This document shows positions 36,204 through 47,215 of a DNA stretch of 48,309 nucleotides, in pieces; within the stretch, counting starts at the first letter, position 1; each line of letters starts with the position of its first letter. Origin of the DNA: Candidatus Pacearchaeota archaeon (lineage in GTDB: Archaea > Nanobdellota > Nanobdellia > Pacearchaeales > GW2011-AR1); the NCBI GenBank assembly GCA_017609755.1, contig JAFCDI010000004.1, positions 1 to 48,309 on the forward strand. The letters run 5' to 3'. The notes beneath the pieces are model-generated. The model had not been told where the DNA came from. It did not search any database and saw only the letters and a program-made list of their open reading frames with translations. The position numbers and the translations under genes are program-made.

Positions 36204-36947
36204 ATGTCAAAAAATGAGATTAAAAAAACACTAATTATTTCTGGAACAATAATTATTGTAGCTCTAATAGTTGTTCTTGCATTAAAAAATCCTTTTTCAG
36301 GAAACACAATAACTGTTTCAGGAAGTGCTACAATTGATGCAATGCCTAATTTAGTTGGAATTTATTTTAATATTCAAACTTCAGGAGAAACAACAGAAGA
36401 AGCAAGTAATAAAAATTCAGAAATAATTGAAGAAATGACTGATTCTTTATTGGCTTTAGGAATTAAAAAAGAGAATATAATAACTCAAAACTATAATGTT
36501 TATCCAGAATATGATTGGATTAATGGAAATAGAATTGAAAAAGGTTATCAAGCAACTCACTCTATAAAAATAGAACTTTCTACAGAGAAAAGCGAAAAAA
36601 TAGGGCAAATAATTGATGCTGGAACTTCAGCAGGTGCAGGAATAAGTTATATTAATTTTGAACTAACAACTGAATTACAAAATTCTTATAAGGCTCAAGC
36701 AATGCAATATGCAGCAGAAGATGCAAGAGAAAAAGCAAATGCAATAGCAGAAGGTTTGGATAAAAAATTAGGTAAATTAGTCTCTGTATCAACTAGTGAT
36801 TTTGGATACTCTCCATGGAGCATTTATGAGGCAAGAGGAATTGCTTTAGACCAAGAAGCTTCAGAGGCAAAAGTAGCAACAACAAATATTCAACCAGGAG
36901 AACAAGAGATTTATGCTCAAATAACAACTGTATTTAAATTAAAATAA
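36204..36947 (+). CDS. SIMPL (DUF541) domain protein
   Basis: ITVSGSATIDAMPNLVGIYFNIQTSG...AREKANAIAEGLDKKLGKLVSVSTS. Confidence 0.88.
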   Translation: MSKNEIKKTLIISGTIIIVALIVVLALKNPFSGNTITVSGSATIDAMPNLVGIYFNIQTSGETTEEASNKNSEIIEEMTDSLLALGIKKENIITQNYNVYPEYDWINGNRIEKGYQATHSIKIELSTEKSEKIGQIIDAGTSAGAGISYINFELTTELQNSYKAQAMQYAAEDAREKANAIAEGLDKKLGKLVSVSTSDFGYSPWSIYEARGIALDQEASEAKVATTNIQPGEQEIYAQITTVFKLK

Positions 36948-36948
36948 A

Positions 36949-37152
36949 ATGACAGATTCAATATTCAAAATAATTATACTCAGCATTGGACTTTTAACAT
37001 TAATAGAAAGTATAGCAATAATGATTTTTCCTAAGCAAATTTTAAAGATAGGAAAAGCTTTAATGAAACATGTCAAAGCTATGAGAAAAATAGCAATTAT
37101 AGAATTTATAATTTCTCTAATAGTTGTTCTAATAGTAATATTTCTACTATAA
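36949..37152 (+). CDS. Small membrane protein
   Basis: Two hydrophobic segments, starts 2 bp after previous stop. Confidence 0.6.
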   Translation: MTDSIFKIIILSIGLLTLIESIAIMIFPKQILKIGKALMKHVKAMRKIAIIEFIISLIVVLIVIFLL

Positions 37153-37189
37153 TAAGAAGATTTAAAAATCACTTTCTCAATTAATTATC

Positions 37190-37657
37190 ATGCCATTTAA
37201 ATTAAATCTAAGTACAAAAGAAGGAAAGACTTACAAACTAGAAACAGAATCAGAAGCTCTTTTAGATAGAGAGCTCTCTTCAAAAATAGAAGGTAAGGAA
37301 ATTTCTGAAGATTTAAAAGGATATGAATTTCAAATTACTGGAGCAAGTGATAAATCAGGATTTCCTTCACTTAATGAAGTTCCAGGTTTTCAAAAAAAAA
37401 GAGTTTTATTAGGCTATGGAAAAGGAATGAGAAAACGTCCAAGAAGAGAAGGAAAGAAAAAACAAACTACTCCTACTCCTAAAGGATTAAGATTAAGAAA
37501 AACAATTAGAGGAAGAATTATTTCTCCGGAAATATCTCAAATTAATTTAAAAGTTCTTAAAGAAGGAAATAAAAAACTTTCTGAAATTTTTCCAGAGCAA
37601 AATAAACCCAAAGAAGTTGAATCAAAATCTGAAGAAAAAAGCCAAGAAAGCAAATAA
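37190..37657 (+). CDS. rps6e: Ribosomal protein eS6
   Basis: FKLNLSTKEGKTYKLE...YEFQITGASDKSGFPSLNEVPGFQKKRVLLGYGKGMRKRPRREGKKKQT...KGLRLRKTIRG. Confidence 0.95.
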   Translation: MPFKLNLSTKEGKTYKLETESEALLDRELSSKIEGKEISEDLKGYEFQITGASDKSGFPSLNEVPGFQKKRVLLGYGKGMRKRPRREGKKKQTTPTPKGLRLRKTIRGRIISPEISQINLKVLKEGNKKLSEIFPEQNKPKEVESKSEEKSQESK

Positions 37658-37899
37658 TGGAAAGCAAAGTAGAAAATTATGTTTCTCCTGAAAATTGTAG
37701 AACAAGTTTAAATGAAATATTAGAAAATATAAGAAATGCTCAAGAAAAATCAGAATATGAATCTGTTAAAAAATATCAAGAAAACTTTACAGAAAAAATA
37801 AAAGAAGTTAAAAATTTATTTGAAAAAACTCAAAATATATGTTATAATAAAATTTATAGAAGTTCAATTAAAAAATATGAATCTTTTATAAAATTCTAA
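37657..37899 (+). CDS. Hypothetical protein
   Basis: Overlaps eS6 stop by 1 bp; same strand. Confidence 0.5.
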   Translation: MESKVENYVSPENCRTSLNEILENIRNAQEKSEYESVKKYQENFTEKIKEVKNLFEKTQNICYNKIYRSSIKKYESFIKF

Positions 37900-37936
37900 C
37901 AGATATCTTTAAAAAGTTATTAATTTTATAATTAAA

Positions 37937-38134
37937 ATGTTTATTGATGAAGAATCAAGTGAAGAAAAAATAGAATCAAAGGAATGTTGGGAATGTCCTC
38001 CAGGAGATTTTCCTATTAAAGCTAGTGAAAGAGTAGATATATTTACAAAAATGTCTAATGGATTAACTCCTTATGAAATAATGTATGGAGATTTAAGTTC
38101 TAATACAAGATACACTTATTTAAAAGAAGACTAA
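37937..38134 (+). CDS. Hypothetical acidic protein
   Basis: Intact ORF between same-strand genes. Confidence 0.45.
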   Translation: MFIDEESSEEKIESKECWECPPGDFPIKASERVDIFTKMSNGLTPYEIMYGDLSSNTRYTYLKED

Positions 38135-38172
38135 TTAACAACTTTTAAAAACTAGTTCTTCAATTTAATTCT

Positions 38173-39360
38173 ATGGACAAAAAATTACCTGAAATTAATG
38201 TAGGAGTTGTTGGACATATTGACCATGGAAAAACCACTTTAATAAGTCAGCTTACTGGAAAGTTTACAGACACTCACTCAGAAGAACTAAAAAGAGGAAT
38301 AACAATCAAATTAGGTTATGCTGATTTAATTATATATAAACAAGGAAATAATTACAACATAGATAAAAAAGGAGAAGCTCAAAGATATGTAAGTTTTATA
38401 GATGCTCCTGGACATGAAATGTTAATGGCAACAATGCTTTCTGGTGCAGCAGTAATTGATGCTGCAATATTAGTTATAGGAGCAAACGAAGGAATAAAAC
38501 CTCAGACAAAAGAACATTTTATGGCTTTACAAGCAAAGAAAATAAACAAATTAATAGTTGTTCAAAATAAAATTGATTTAATAAGTAAAGAAAAAGCATT
38601 AGAAAATTATAAAGAAATAAAAAATTTTCTTAAAGGAAGTTTATATGAAGAAGCTCCAATAATTCCCATATCTGCTCAGCAAGGAATAAATATAGATAAA
38701 ATTTTAGAAGAACTATGTAAAATAGAAATACCAAAAAGAGAATTAGAAAAAGAACCCATATTTTTAATTGCAAGAAGTTTTGATATAAATAAACCAGGAA
38801 CTTCAATTTCAAATTTAAAAGGAGGAATTTTAGGAGGAATATTAAAAAGAGGAAAACTAAGAGTTGGAGATGAAATAGAAATTAAACCAGGATTAAATAT
38901 TAAAAAAGCAAATCAACAAATTTATGAAACTCTTTATACCAAAATTCTGTCCCTTCACAAAGGAAATGAATCTATTAAAGAGGTTTATCCTGGAGCAAGC
39001 ATTTCAATTGAAACTGAGCTAGATCCTTTTTTAACTAAAACAGATTCTCTTACAGGATGTTTAGCTTCTTTAAAAGGAAAACTACCTGAAATAAGTCACA
39101 AAGTAAAAATAAATTCGAAACTTTTTCAAGAAGTTTTAGGAACAGCAGAACATCAAAAAGTAGAGCCTCTAAAAACAAGAGAAATGTTAATGCTAAGTGT
39201 AAATACTACAATCACTGTTGGAATAATTGAAAAAATAAAAGAAAATATATTAGAACTCTCATTAAATATTCCAATTGTTGCATTAAAAGGAAACAATGTA
39301 GGAATTGCAAGAAATATAAATGGACACTGGAGATTAATTGGATTTGGAGAAATTATCTAG
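38173..39360 (+). CDS. eif2g: Translation initiation factor aIF2 subunit gamma
   Basis: VNVGVVGHIDHGKTTLISQLTGKFTDTHSEELKRGITIKLGYAD-type sequence, DAPGHEMLMATMLSGAAVIDAAILVI. Confidence 0.96.
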   Translation: MDKKLPEINVGVVGHIDHGKTTLISQLTGKFTDTHSEELKRGITIKLGYADLIIYKQGNNYNIDKKGEAQRYVSFIDAPGHEMLMATMLSGAAVIDAAILVIGANEGIKPQTKEHFMALQAKKINKLIVVQNKIDLISKEKALENYKEIKNFLKGSLYEEAPIIPISAQQGINIDKILEELCKIEIPKRELEKEPIFLIARSFDINKPGTSISNLKGGILGGILKRGKLRVGDEIEIKPGLNIKKANQQIYETLYTKILSLHKGNESIKEVYPGASISIETELDPFLTKTDSLTGCLASLKGKLPEISHKVKINSKLFQEVLGTAEHQKVEPLKTREMLMLSVNTTITVGIIEKIKENILELSLNIPIVALKGNNVGIARNINGHWRLIGFGEII

Positions 39361-39394
39361 TAAAACTTATAAACTTTTTTTTATTAAAATTAAC

Positions 39395-40387
39395 ATGAAA
39401 AAAGCATTAATATTTGCATTATCTGTATTAATTTTTGTAAGTATTCTAGGATTTATTCTAGCTGAAAATTCAACTATTTCTAATACTGGAGAAATCAAAT
39501 ATCTAGATTTAGAAAAAGGATGTTGGATAATAGAAACATCAGACAATATTCAATATGAACCACTAAATCTAAATGAAGAATTTCAAGAAGATGGATTAGA
39601 AATTGAATTTGAAGCAGAAATAGCAGAAAATGCAGTAAGTATTTGCCAAATAGGAACTTTAATTGAGATTTCAGATATAGAAATAATTATAGAGAAAGAA
39701 AATGAAATAGACGAAGATGAAACAAATGACGGAATTCCTAAATGGGCTAGAGAACAAATACAAGAAGGAACAATTGGAGTGGGAAATCACACTAAAATAA
39801 GGGAGAGATTACAATTACATTTAAATTCTACAGAATGTCCTGAAAATTGCACTTGTGCTGGCTCTACTATAAAATGTGAGTTAAATGGGCAAAGAACAAT
39901 GACTATTCTTGCTGGAAATTCTGGAAATAAAATTGTTCAAGTAAAAGGAATAAATGCTTCTACAAATGTAACTTTATATAAATCAAATGGAAAAATTTAT
40001 GGAGAATTTAATAATGAAACAAAAAGAATTCATGATCCAGAACAAATACAATCAAAAATAAATGCAAGAATAAGAGCAAAAATAGAAGAATATAATATAA
40101 CTTTAGATGAAGATGGTTATTATAGAGTTCAAACAAAGAAAAAGGCAAGATTATTCTTAATAGTTCCAGTAAGAGAAAAAGTAAAAGCACAAGTAGATGC
40201 AGAAACAGGAGAAATAATAAGAGTTAGAAATCCATGGTGGGGATTTTTAGCAAGAGATATTAGAGAAGAATCTCTTTTAGGTGCGAATTGTGGAACAGTC
40301 AGTCCAGATTATATTAACGAATGTTGTCAAAATAAAGGATATGATTTGTGGAATTCTGAAATTCAAGAATGTGTTTTTTCTGAATAA
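39395..40387 (+). CDS. Secreted protein of unknown function, Cys motif
   Basis: Signal peptide MKKALIFALSVLIFVSILGFILA; CPENCTCAGSTIKC. Confidence 0.75.
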   Translation: MKKALIFALSVLIFVSILGFILAENSTISNTGEIKYLDLEKGCWIIETSDNIQYEPLNLNEEFQEDGLEIEFEAEIAENAVSICQIGTLIEISDIEIIIEKENEIDEDETNDGIPKWAREQIQEGTIGVGNHTKIRERLQLHLNSTECPENCTCAGSTIKCELNGQRTMTILAGNSGNKIVQVKGINASTNVTLYKSNGKIYGEFNNETKRIHDPEQIQSKINARIRAKIEEYNITLDEDGYYRVQTKKKARLFLIVPVREKVKAQVDAETGEIIRVRNPWWGFLARDIREESLLGANCGTVSPDYINECCQNKGYDLWNSEIQECVFSE

Positions 40388-40432
40388 TTCTAATACAATA
40401 AAGATTAAATATTAATAATTAGAAATTAGGTT

Positions 40433-40777
40433 ATGAATAAAGCCTACATAAATATTGTTTATGGAAAAAACAGAACTAGAATACGAATTAATTCATTTCT
40501 ATATAGAAGTCCTAGAAATGGTATTCGAAGTCCATCATTTTATTTAGGAGAAAGCAATCTTGAAAAAATAAAAAAGAAATTAAGATATTGGATAAGCAAA
40601 AGTAATGAAAAAGAGATAATAATAAAAAGTAATCCTAAAGAAGAGCTTAAAACAAAAAGTGAATATGACTTTAAAAAAAATCTATCTTATAAAAAAGTTG
40701 GAAAAGATAAATTAACTGAAATAATAAAATCTCTAGAGGAAAAAAGAAAAGATATAACCTTTAAATTAGAAATATAA
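40433..40777 (+). CDS. Hypothetical protein
   Basis: Intact ORF, basic. Confidence 0.5.
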   Translation: MNKAYINIVYGKNRTRIRINSFLYRSPRNGIRSPSFYLGESNLEKIKKKLRYWISKSNEKEIIIKSNPKEELKTKSEYDFKKNLSYKKVGKDKLTEIIKSLEEKRKDITFKLEI

Positions 40778-40780
40778 AGT

Positions 40781-41068
40781 CTATTTAAGATTATAAAGTC
40801 CACAAGTAATCTCCACAACTCTGCTATTTATATCTAAAATATAAGCAGAAACTAAAATTAAATCATATTTTTTATTATATTTTTCTCTAACTTTTGGAAT
40901 AATTTGTTTCCATTCGTTTGGAAGAATCTTAATTTTATCTTCTAAATTTTTTTCATTTTCATTATTTAAAGGATTTAATTTAATTTCGCCAAAAATACAA
41001 TATTTCTTTCTTTCAAATCTCTCTAAAATCTTTTCAATATTAACTTCTTTTTCTCTAAAAATCATCAT
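40781..41068 (-). CDS. Hypothetical protein
   Basis: Intact ORF. Confidence 0.5.
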   Translation of the reverse strand: MMIFREKEVNIEKILERFERKKYCIFGEIKLNPLNNENEKNLEDKIKILPNEWKQIIPKVREKYNKKYDLILVSAYILDINSRVVEITCGLYNLK

Positions 41069-41132
41069 AAATAAAATAAAACAAAATTATTTTTAAAAAT
41101 TTATATGATAAAAAAATAACAATATTTATAAC

Positions 41133-41141
41133 TTCTTTTTA
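41133..41141 (+). promoter_or_regulatory. TATA-like box upstream of structured leader
   Basis: ATTTATAAC about 25 bp before the leader stem at 41164. Confidence 0.35.
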
Positions 41142-41163
41142 ATTTTAATTCATAATTAAATGC

Positions 41164-41233
41164 GATTTTCATCAGAGGCAATTTAAAAATAGCCCTTTAC
41201 ATCAGAGAGGAAAATCAAAAAAACCTGAAGGTT
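41164..41233 (+). promoter_or_regulatory. Structured 5' leader candidate of the nuclease gene
   Basis: GATTTTC (41164-41170) pairs GAAAATC (41210-41216); AACC-TGAA-GGTT hairpin 41222-41233 followed by T-run; CATCAGAG repeated at 41170 and 41200. Confidence 0.4.
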
Positions 41234-41241
41234 GTTTTTAT

Positions 41242-42033
41242 ATGGGAATTTATTCACATTCTAAACTAAGTACTTTTGAGCAGTGTCCTCTAAAATACAA
41301 ATATAGATATATTGATAAAAAAAAGCCAGATATTGAAAAAACAATTGAAGCTCATCTAGGAAAAGCAGTTCATGACACTTTAGAATTAATTTATAATGAA
41401 GTGAAAAAAGAAAAAGTTCTAACAATTGAAGAAATAATAGAAGTTTATACTGAAAATTGGCAAAGAAATTATTCTGGAAATTTTTTAATTGTCAAGGATA
41501 ATTTAACGACTAAAGACTATTTTAATTTAGGAGTTGAATTTTTAGTTAGTTATTACAATCAAAATTTTCCATTTAAAGACGGAACAATAGAGTGTGAAAA
41601 AAAAGTTTGGATTGTTTTAGACAAAGAAAGAGGACATAAAATTCAAGGATATATTGATAGATTAGTTTATAATTCTGAAACAGGAGAATATGAGATTCAT
41701 GATTATAAAACAGCAAATAATCTTCCAACTCAAGAAAAAGTAGATACTGACAGACAATTAGCTCTTTATGCTATTGCAATTAGAGAACTCTTTGGAGAAG
41801 ACAAAGAAATAAAATTAATTTGGCATTATCTTGCTCATAATACTAAAGTAGAATCAAAAAGAACAAAAGAGCAATTAGAACAATTAAAAAAAGAAACATT
41901 AGAATTAATAGAAAAAATAGAAAGTGCAAAAATTTTTCCCTATAATAAATCAATTCTATGTAATTGGTGTGAATTTCGTCCTAGTTGTGAAGCTTGGAAA
42001 AATGAAAAACAAAAATCACTTAATATTTCATAA
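41242..42033 (+). CDS. PD-(D/E)XK (RecB/Cas4-like) nuclease with Fe-S-type cysteines
   Basis: SKLSTFEQCPLKYKYRY, YEIHDYKTANN, DRQLALYAIA, LCNWCEFRPSC. Confidence 0.9.
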   Translation: MGIYSHSKLSTFEQCPLKYKYRYIDKKKPDIEKTIEAHLGKAVHDTLELIYNEVKKEKVLTIEEIIEVYTENWQRNYSGNFLIVKDNLTTKDYFNLGVEFLVSYYNQNFPFKDGTIECEKKVWIVLDKERGHKIQGYIDRLVYNSETGEYEIHDYKTANNLPTQEKVDTDRQLALYAIAIRELFGEDKEIKLIWHYLAHNTKVESKRTKEQLEQLKKETLELIEKIESAKIFPYNKSILCNWCEFRPSCEAWKNEKQKSLNIS

Positions 42034-42078
42034 AAAATATTATAATAAATTATAAATGTGAACATTTTTTAACAAAAA

Positions 42079-42294
42079 ATGGCAAAAAGAGATAAAGAAA
42101 ATTTAGAAGAAAAAATAAACTTAGAACTCTCAAATAAAAATTCTATAGAAATTGGAAAATATCTTATTGAAGCTCCTATAAATGTATCTAAATATATCTG
42201 GTTAAATTATTTGCCAAAACAATCAAAAGATTTTCAAAAAGAAATTGCAGAATCTGTTACAAATTACATAATTAAAAAAGATAATTTATTCTGA
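42079..42294 (+). CDS. Hypothetical small protein
   Basis: Intact ORF. Confidence 0.45.
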   Translation: MAKRDKENLEEKINLELSNKNSIEIGKYLIEAPINVSKYIWLNYLPKQSKDFQKEIAESVTNYIIKKDNLF

Positions 42295-42307
42295 ATAAGG
42301 TTTATTC

Positions 42308-42544
42308 TTAAGAATTACTATTAAAAAAAGAATCCATTTCATCTCCTAATTCTCTGCTATCCACATATTCAGAATTTGCAGCTTCCCAAAAAACACCTCT
42401 TATTGTACAATAACCTATTTTCCCATTATTCCCTTCAAAAGTAGAACCTAATCTATGAAAAAGGCATCCAGGATAAAAGAAATACAATAAGATTAAGAGT
42501 AATAAGATGATCGCAACAACAACAAGCCACTTCTTTTTCTTCAT
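42308..42544 (-). CDS. Small single-TM protein
   Basis: WLVVVAIILLLLILLYFFYPGC. Confidence 0.55.
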   Translation of the reverse strand: MKKKKWLVVVAIILLLLILLYFFYPGCLFHRLGSTFEGNNGKIGYCTIRGVFWEAANSEYVDSRELGDEMDSFFNSNS

Positions 42545-42578
42545 AAAAAATTAAAGTTAATCTTATTTATAAATATAA

Positions 42579-45032
42579 TTACTCTCCGCTATTTTCTACA
42601 TTAATTAAATCAGTTACTTTGTCTCCTGATGCAAGTTTTACTATTCTAACACCTTGAGCAGCTCTTCCCATTATTCTAATATTTTTTAGAGAAGTTCTTA
42701 TTACAATTCCTTTTGCAGTTGTTATTATTATACTATCATTATCATTTACAGAAATAGTTGTTACTACATTTCCTGTTTTTTCTGATGTTTTAACATTAAT
42801 TACTCCTTTTCCTGCTCTAGCTGTTTTTCTATAATCTTTAACAGAGGTTCTTTTTCCATAACCTTTTTCAGTAATAGTTAATATTGCTTCTGTATTTAAT
42901 ATTTCTAAACTAACTACTTCATCATTTTTATCCATTTTAATTCCAGTAACTCCATAACTCACTCTTCCCATCTCTCTTACTGAATCTGAATCAAATCTAA
43001 TTGCTTTTCCTTTTTTAGTTGCAAGTAGTATTTCTTGTCCTTTTTTAACAACCTCTACTCCAATTAAAAAATCAGAATTATCCTGAGGAAGATTAATTGC
43101 CTTAATTCCAGAAGCTCTAGGTTTTGAAAAACTTTCAAGAGCTATTCTTTTAACAAACCCTTTTTGAGTTGCCATAAATAAATAATTTTCAAATTCTTTA
43201 ACAGAAATTACTTTTGTTATTCTTTCGTCTTTTAAATTAAGTAAATTAATAATTGCTTTACCTTTGCTATATCTCTCTGCACTTGGAATATCATATGCTT
43301 TTAACCATAAAACTCTTCCTCTTGTTGTAAAAAACATAAGATAATCATGAGTAGAACAAGTAATTAATTGCTTTACAAAGTCTCCTGTTGCTAAATTACT
43401 TCCAATATGTCCTTTTCCTCCTCTTCTTTGTTCTTTGTAAGTTTGAACATCCATTCTTTTACAATATCCTTTCTCAGTAATAGTTACAACTACTTCCTTT
43501 TCTTGAACCAAATCTTTTTCAGAAATAGAAAATAATCTTTTCATAACTTGAGTTCTTCTTGAATCTCCATATTTATTTTTTAATTCTCTAACTTCTTTAA
43601 TAATTATCTTTAAAACTTCTCGAATATCTGCTAGTATTTTTTCATATTCAGAAATTTTTTCTTTAAGTAATTTAAATTCTTTATTTAATTTATCTGCTTC
43701 TAAAGAAGTTAATTGCTGTAATTTAGTATCTAAAACAGCTTGAGCCTGTTTTCTAGTTAATTTAAAACTTTTAATTAAACTCTCTAAAGCTTCACTAGCA
43801 TTTTTAGATTTTTTAATTAATTTTATAATTTCGTCTATATTTTTTAGAGCAATTATCAATCCTTCAACTATTTCTTGTCTTTCTTTTGCTTTTTTAAGTT
43901 CATATTTAGTTCTATTAGTAACCATTGTCTTTCTATATTTTATATATTCATCAATAACTTGCTTTAAATCCAGAATTCTTGGTTGTCCATTAACCAATGC
44001 TAAAAAATTAACATTAAATGAATCCTGAAGCCGAGTATATTTATAAAGAGAATTAATAACAAACTTTGGATCAGTGTCTTTTTTAAGTTCAATTACAATT
44101 CTTATTTTTCCTTTAGAAGATTCATCTCTTAAATCAGAAACATCTCTAATTTTTTTATTTGAAACCAAATCTGCAATTTGTTGAACAAGAAGAGATTTAT
44201 TTAACATATAAGGAATTTCAGTGATTACTATTGCTTCTTTTTTCTTTATATTCTCTGTAATTATTTTTCCTCTTGTAATAAGTTTTCCTTTACCTGTTTT
44301 ATAAAGTTCCACCATATCTCCAAAAACAGTTCCACCAGTTGGAAAATCAGGGCCAGTAATAATTTGAGAAAGTTGTTCAATATTTATTTTAGGTTTTTGT
44401 ATTGTTGCTATAATTGCATCACATACTTCTGAAAGATTATGAGGCGGAATATTTGTAGCCATTCCAACTGCAATACCTGTTGCTCCATTTAACATTAATA
44501 AAGGAAGTTTTCCAGGAAGCAATTCTGGCTCTTTCATAGAATTATCATAATTAGAAATAAACCTAACAGTTTCTTTGTCAATATCTTCTAATAATTCAGA
44601 AGAAATAGGCATTAATTTTGTTTCAGTATATCTCATTGCAGCAGGAGGATCTCCATCAATGCTTCCAAAATTTCCTTGTCCAAAAACAAGAGGATATCTC
44701 AAAGAAAAATCCTGAGCCATTCTAACCATTGCATCATAAACAGCAACATCTCCATGAGGATGGTATTTACCAATAACATCTCCAACTAATCTTGCTGATT
44801 TTTTAGTGGCAGTATTTGGCTTTAATCCCATTGCATTCATAGCATATAAAATTCTTCTCTGAACAGGTTTTAATCCATCTTCAATTGCAGGAAGAGCACG
44901 AGAAACAATAACACTCATAGCATAATCTAGATAAGATTTTTTCATTTCTACAGATACTTCTGAGTTAACTACTCCTTTTTCCATATCTTTTAATTCAGAT
45001 TCATCTGATTTTTTTGGTGTCATTTTAAGCAA
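42579..45032 (-). CDS. gyrA: DNA gyrase subunit A
   Basis: [36 protein letters not shown], beta-propeller repeats; QRRGGKG GyrA box. Confidence 0.97.
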   Translation of the reverse strand: MLKMTPKKSDESELKDMEKGVVNSEVSVEMKKSYLDYAMSVIVSRALPAIEDGLKPVQRRILYAMNAMGLKPNTATKKSARLVGDVIGKYHPHGDVAVYDAMVRMAQDFSLRYPLVFGQGNFGSIDGDPPAAMRYTETKLMPISSELLEDIDKETVRFISNYDNSMKEPELLPGKLPLLMLNGATGIAVGMATNIPPHNLSEVCDAIIATIQKPKINIEQLSQIITGPDFPTGGTVFGDMVELYKTGKGKLITRGKIITENIKKKEAIVITEIPYMLNKSLLVQQIADLVSNKKIRDVSDLRDESSKGKIRIVIELKKDTDPKFVINSLYKYTRLQDSFNVNFLALVNGQPRILDLKQVIDEYIKYRKTMVTNRTKYELKKAKERQEIVEGLIIALKNIDEIIKLIKKSKNASEALESLIKSFKLTRKQAQAVLDTKLQQLTSLEADKLNKEFKLLKEKISEYEKILADIREVLKIIIKEVRELKNKYGDSRRTQVMKRLFSISEKDLVQEKEVVVTITEKGYCKRMDVQTYKEQRRGGKGHIGSNLATGDFVKQLITCSTHDYLMFFTTRGRVLWLKAYDIPSAERYSKGKAIINLLNLKDERITKVISVKEFENYLFMATQKGFVKRIALESFSKPRASGIKAINLPQDNSDFLIGVEVVKKGQEILLATKKGKAIRFDSDSVREMGRVSYGVTGIKMDKNDEVVSLEILNTEAILTITEKGYGKRTSVKDYRKTARAGKGVINVKTSEKTGNVVTTISVNDNDSIIITTAKGIVIRTSLKNIRIMGRAAQGVRIVKLASGDKVTDLINVENSGE

Positions 45033-45336
45033 CTTCTTCTCCTTTTTCGTCTAAATATTTCATAAATTCTTCTTCTGTTAATTCTTTTTCACTAATAGCT
45101 GTTCCAATCCAGCCACATTTTCTACACTCCCATTCTTTTCCTCCACCTTCTTCTGCATCACTATTAGTCAAAACAAGTCCAACATTATCACTAGAGCATT
45201 TAGGACATTCTCTAATTTTGAAAATTTTTCCTTTCTTTTTTTCAGAACTTACTCCATAAGCTTTTTCCCAATCAGCTTTTGAATCATATCCTTCTAATAT
45301 CCAATCTGGAGTCTTCATTTTTGATTTTTTAGGCAT
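45025..45336 (-). CDS. Zinc-ribbon protein between gyrB and gyrA
   Basis: [10 protein letters not shown]...[11 protein letters not shown]; overlaps gyrA start, 1 bp from gyrB stop. Confidence 0.8.
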   Translation of the reverse strand: MPKKSKMKTPDWILEGYDSKADWEKAYGVSSEKKKGKIFKIRECPKCSSDNVGLVLTNSDAEEGGGKEWECRKCGWIGTAISEKELTEEEFMKYLDEKGEEVA

Positions 45337-45337
45337 T

Positions 45338-47215
45338 TTAAACGTCTAATTCAGCCTCCTTTGCATTTTCTGAAATAAAGTCTTTTCTTCCTTGAACATC
45401 GTCTCCCATTAACATTGAAAAGATTCTATCTGCCTCAATTGCATCTTCAATATAAATTTTCTTTATTTTTCTAGTTTTAGGATTCATAGTAGTATTCCAA
45501 AGTTGAGAAGAACTCATTTCACCAAGTCCTTTAAATCTAGTAATATTTGTTGTTCCTAATTTTTCTGAAAGTTTTTTAAGCTCATCATCTGAATAAACAT
45601 AATGATCTTTTTTCTTTCTAACTCTGTATAAAGGAGGCATTGCAACATAAATATGTCCTTGTTTAATTAATTCAGGCATAAATCTAAAAAAGAAAGTCAA
45701 TAAAAGAGTTTTAATATGTTCTCCGTCAATATCTGCATCACACATAATTACAATTCTATTATATCTTAATCTTTGAATATCAAATTGTTCTCCTACTCCT
45801 GTTCCAATAGCAGTAATCATATTTGTAATTTCTTCACTTGATAAAGCTTTTACAGGATTTGCTTTTTCAACATTTAATATTTTTCCTCTTAAAGGAAGAA
45901 TAGCTTGAATTTCTTTATTTCTTGCATCTTTAGCAGTTCCTGCAGCAGATAATCCCTCAACAATATAAAGTTCTGTATCTTCTGATTTTTTATTTGAACA
46001 ATCTGATAATTTTCCAGGCAAACCTCCTAATGAAAAAGCATTTTTTCTTCGGACTAATTCTTTTGCTTTTTTAGCAGCTAATCTTGCTTTTGCAGCATCT
46101 GCAACTTTAGAAACAATTTTATTTGCAGTGGTTGGATTCTCTTCGAAAAATTCAGATAAAGCAGAAGTTACAGCAGAATCAACAAAGCCTTTTATTTCTG
46201 AATTTCCTAATTTTGTTTTTGTTTGTCCTTCAAATTGAGGATCTGGAATTTTAACACTAATAATTGCAGTTAATCCTTCTCTAGCATCATCTCCAGATAA
46301 ATTTCCATTTTTTAAAGTTCCTTTACTTTTTCCATAATCATTAATCACTCTAGTTAATGCTGTTTTAAATCCAGAAATATGAGTTCCTCCTTCAATAGTA
46401 TTTATTGTATTTACAAAACCAAAAATATTGTCTTGATAACTTTTACTATATTGAATTGCTATATCTATAATAGTCCCATTAGTTTCTCTTTTAAAATAAA
46501 TTGGTTTGTGAATTACTTCTTTAGATTTATTAATCCATTTAACAAATTCAATTAAACCTCCTGAAGCAAAAAATTCAACTTTTTTATTTGAAATCTTATC
46601 TTCTAAAAGAATTTTTAATCCTGCATTTAAAAAAGTTATTTCTCTAAATCTAGTTTCTAAAATTTTATAATCAAAATCAAGAGTAGAAAAAATTTCTTCA
46701 TCAGGCCAAAAAGTAACTATTGTTCCTGTATCTTTTGTTTTTCCTAAAAGTTTTAATTTTGTCTTTGTTTTTCCTCTTGAATATTCTTGAGAATGAATTT
46801 TTCCGTCTCTTTTAATTTCAACAACTAATTTTTTAGATAAAGCATTTACAACTGAAATTCCAACACCATGCAATCCTCCTGAAATTTTATAAGAATCTTT
46901 ATCAAATTTTCCTCCTGCATGTAATTTAGTTAAAGCAACTTCAACAGCAGGAATTTTATGCAAAGGATGTTTATCAACAGGAATTCCTCTACCATCATCT
47001 TCAATTGTTACAGAACCATCTTTATTTAGAGAAACTATTATTTTTTTGCAATGTCCTGCTAAAGCTTCATCAACTGAATTATCAACTACTTCATAAATTA
47101 AATGATGTAATCCTGTTTTACCAGTAGAACCAATATACATTGCAGGACGTTTTCTTACTCCTTCAAGTCCTTCTAAAACTCGTATATTTGATGCATCATA
47201 TTTATTTTCTGTCAT
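45338..47215 (-). CDS. gyrB: DNA gyrase subunit B
   Basis: LEGLEGVRKRPAMYIGST, EVVDNSVDEALAGHC, YIVEGLSAAGTAKDARN, IMCDADIDGEHI. Confidence 0.97.
   Translation of the reverse strand: MTENKYDASNIRVLEGLEGVRKRPAMYIGSTGKTGLHHLIYEVVDNSVDEALAGHCKKIIVSLNKDGSVTIEDDGRGIPVDKHPLHKIPAVEVALTKLHAGGKFDKDSYKISGGLHGVGISVVNALSKKLVVEIKRDGKIHSQEYSRGKTKTKLKLLGKTKDTGTIVTFWPDEEIFSTLDFDYKILETRFREITFLNAGLKILLEDKISNKKVEFFASGGLIEFVKWINKSKEVIHKPIYFKRETNGTIIDIAIQYSKSYQDNIFGFVNTINTIEGGTHISGFKTALTRVINDYGKSKGTLKNGNLSGDDAREGLTAIISVKIPDPQFEGQTKTKLGNSEIKGFVDSAVTSALSEFFEENPTTANKIVSKVADAAKARLAAKKAKELVRRKNAFSLGGLPGKLSDCSNKKSEDTELYIVEGLSAAGTAKDARNKEIQAILPLRGKILNVEKANPVKALSSEEITNMITAIGTGVGEQFDIQRLRYNRIVIMCDADIDGEHIKTLLLTFFFRFMPELIKQGHIYVAMPPLYRVRKKKDHYVYSDDELKKLSEKLGTTNITRFKGLGEMSSSQLWNTTMNPKTRKIKKIYIEDAIEADRIFSMLMGDDVQGRKDFISENAKEAELDV

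Noticed and set aside
38630-38812. 60-aa Leu/Phe-rich minus-strand ORF
   Set aside because: Antisense shadow inside aIF2-gamma; hydrophobic composition comes from AT-rich complement.
41242-42033. Cas4 of a CRISPR system
   Set aside because: Sequence fits a generic RecB/Cas4-like Fe-S nuclease; no cas genes or repeats in the window.
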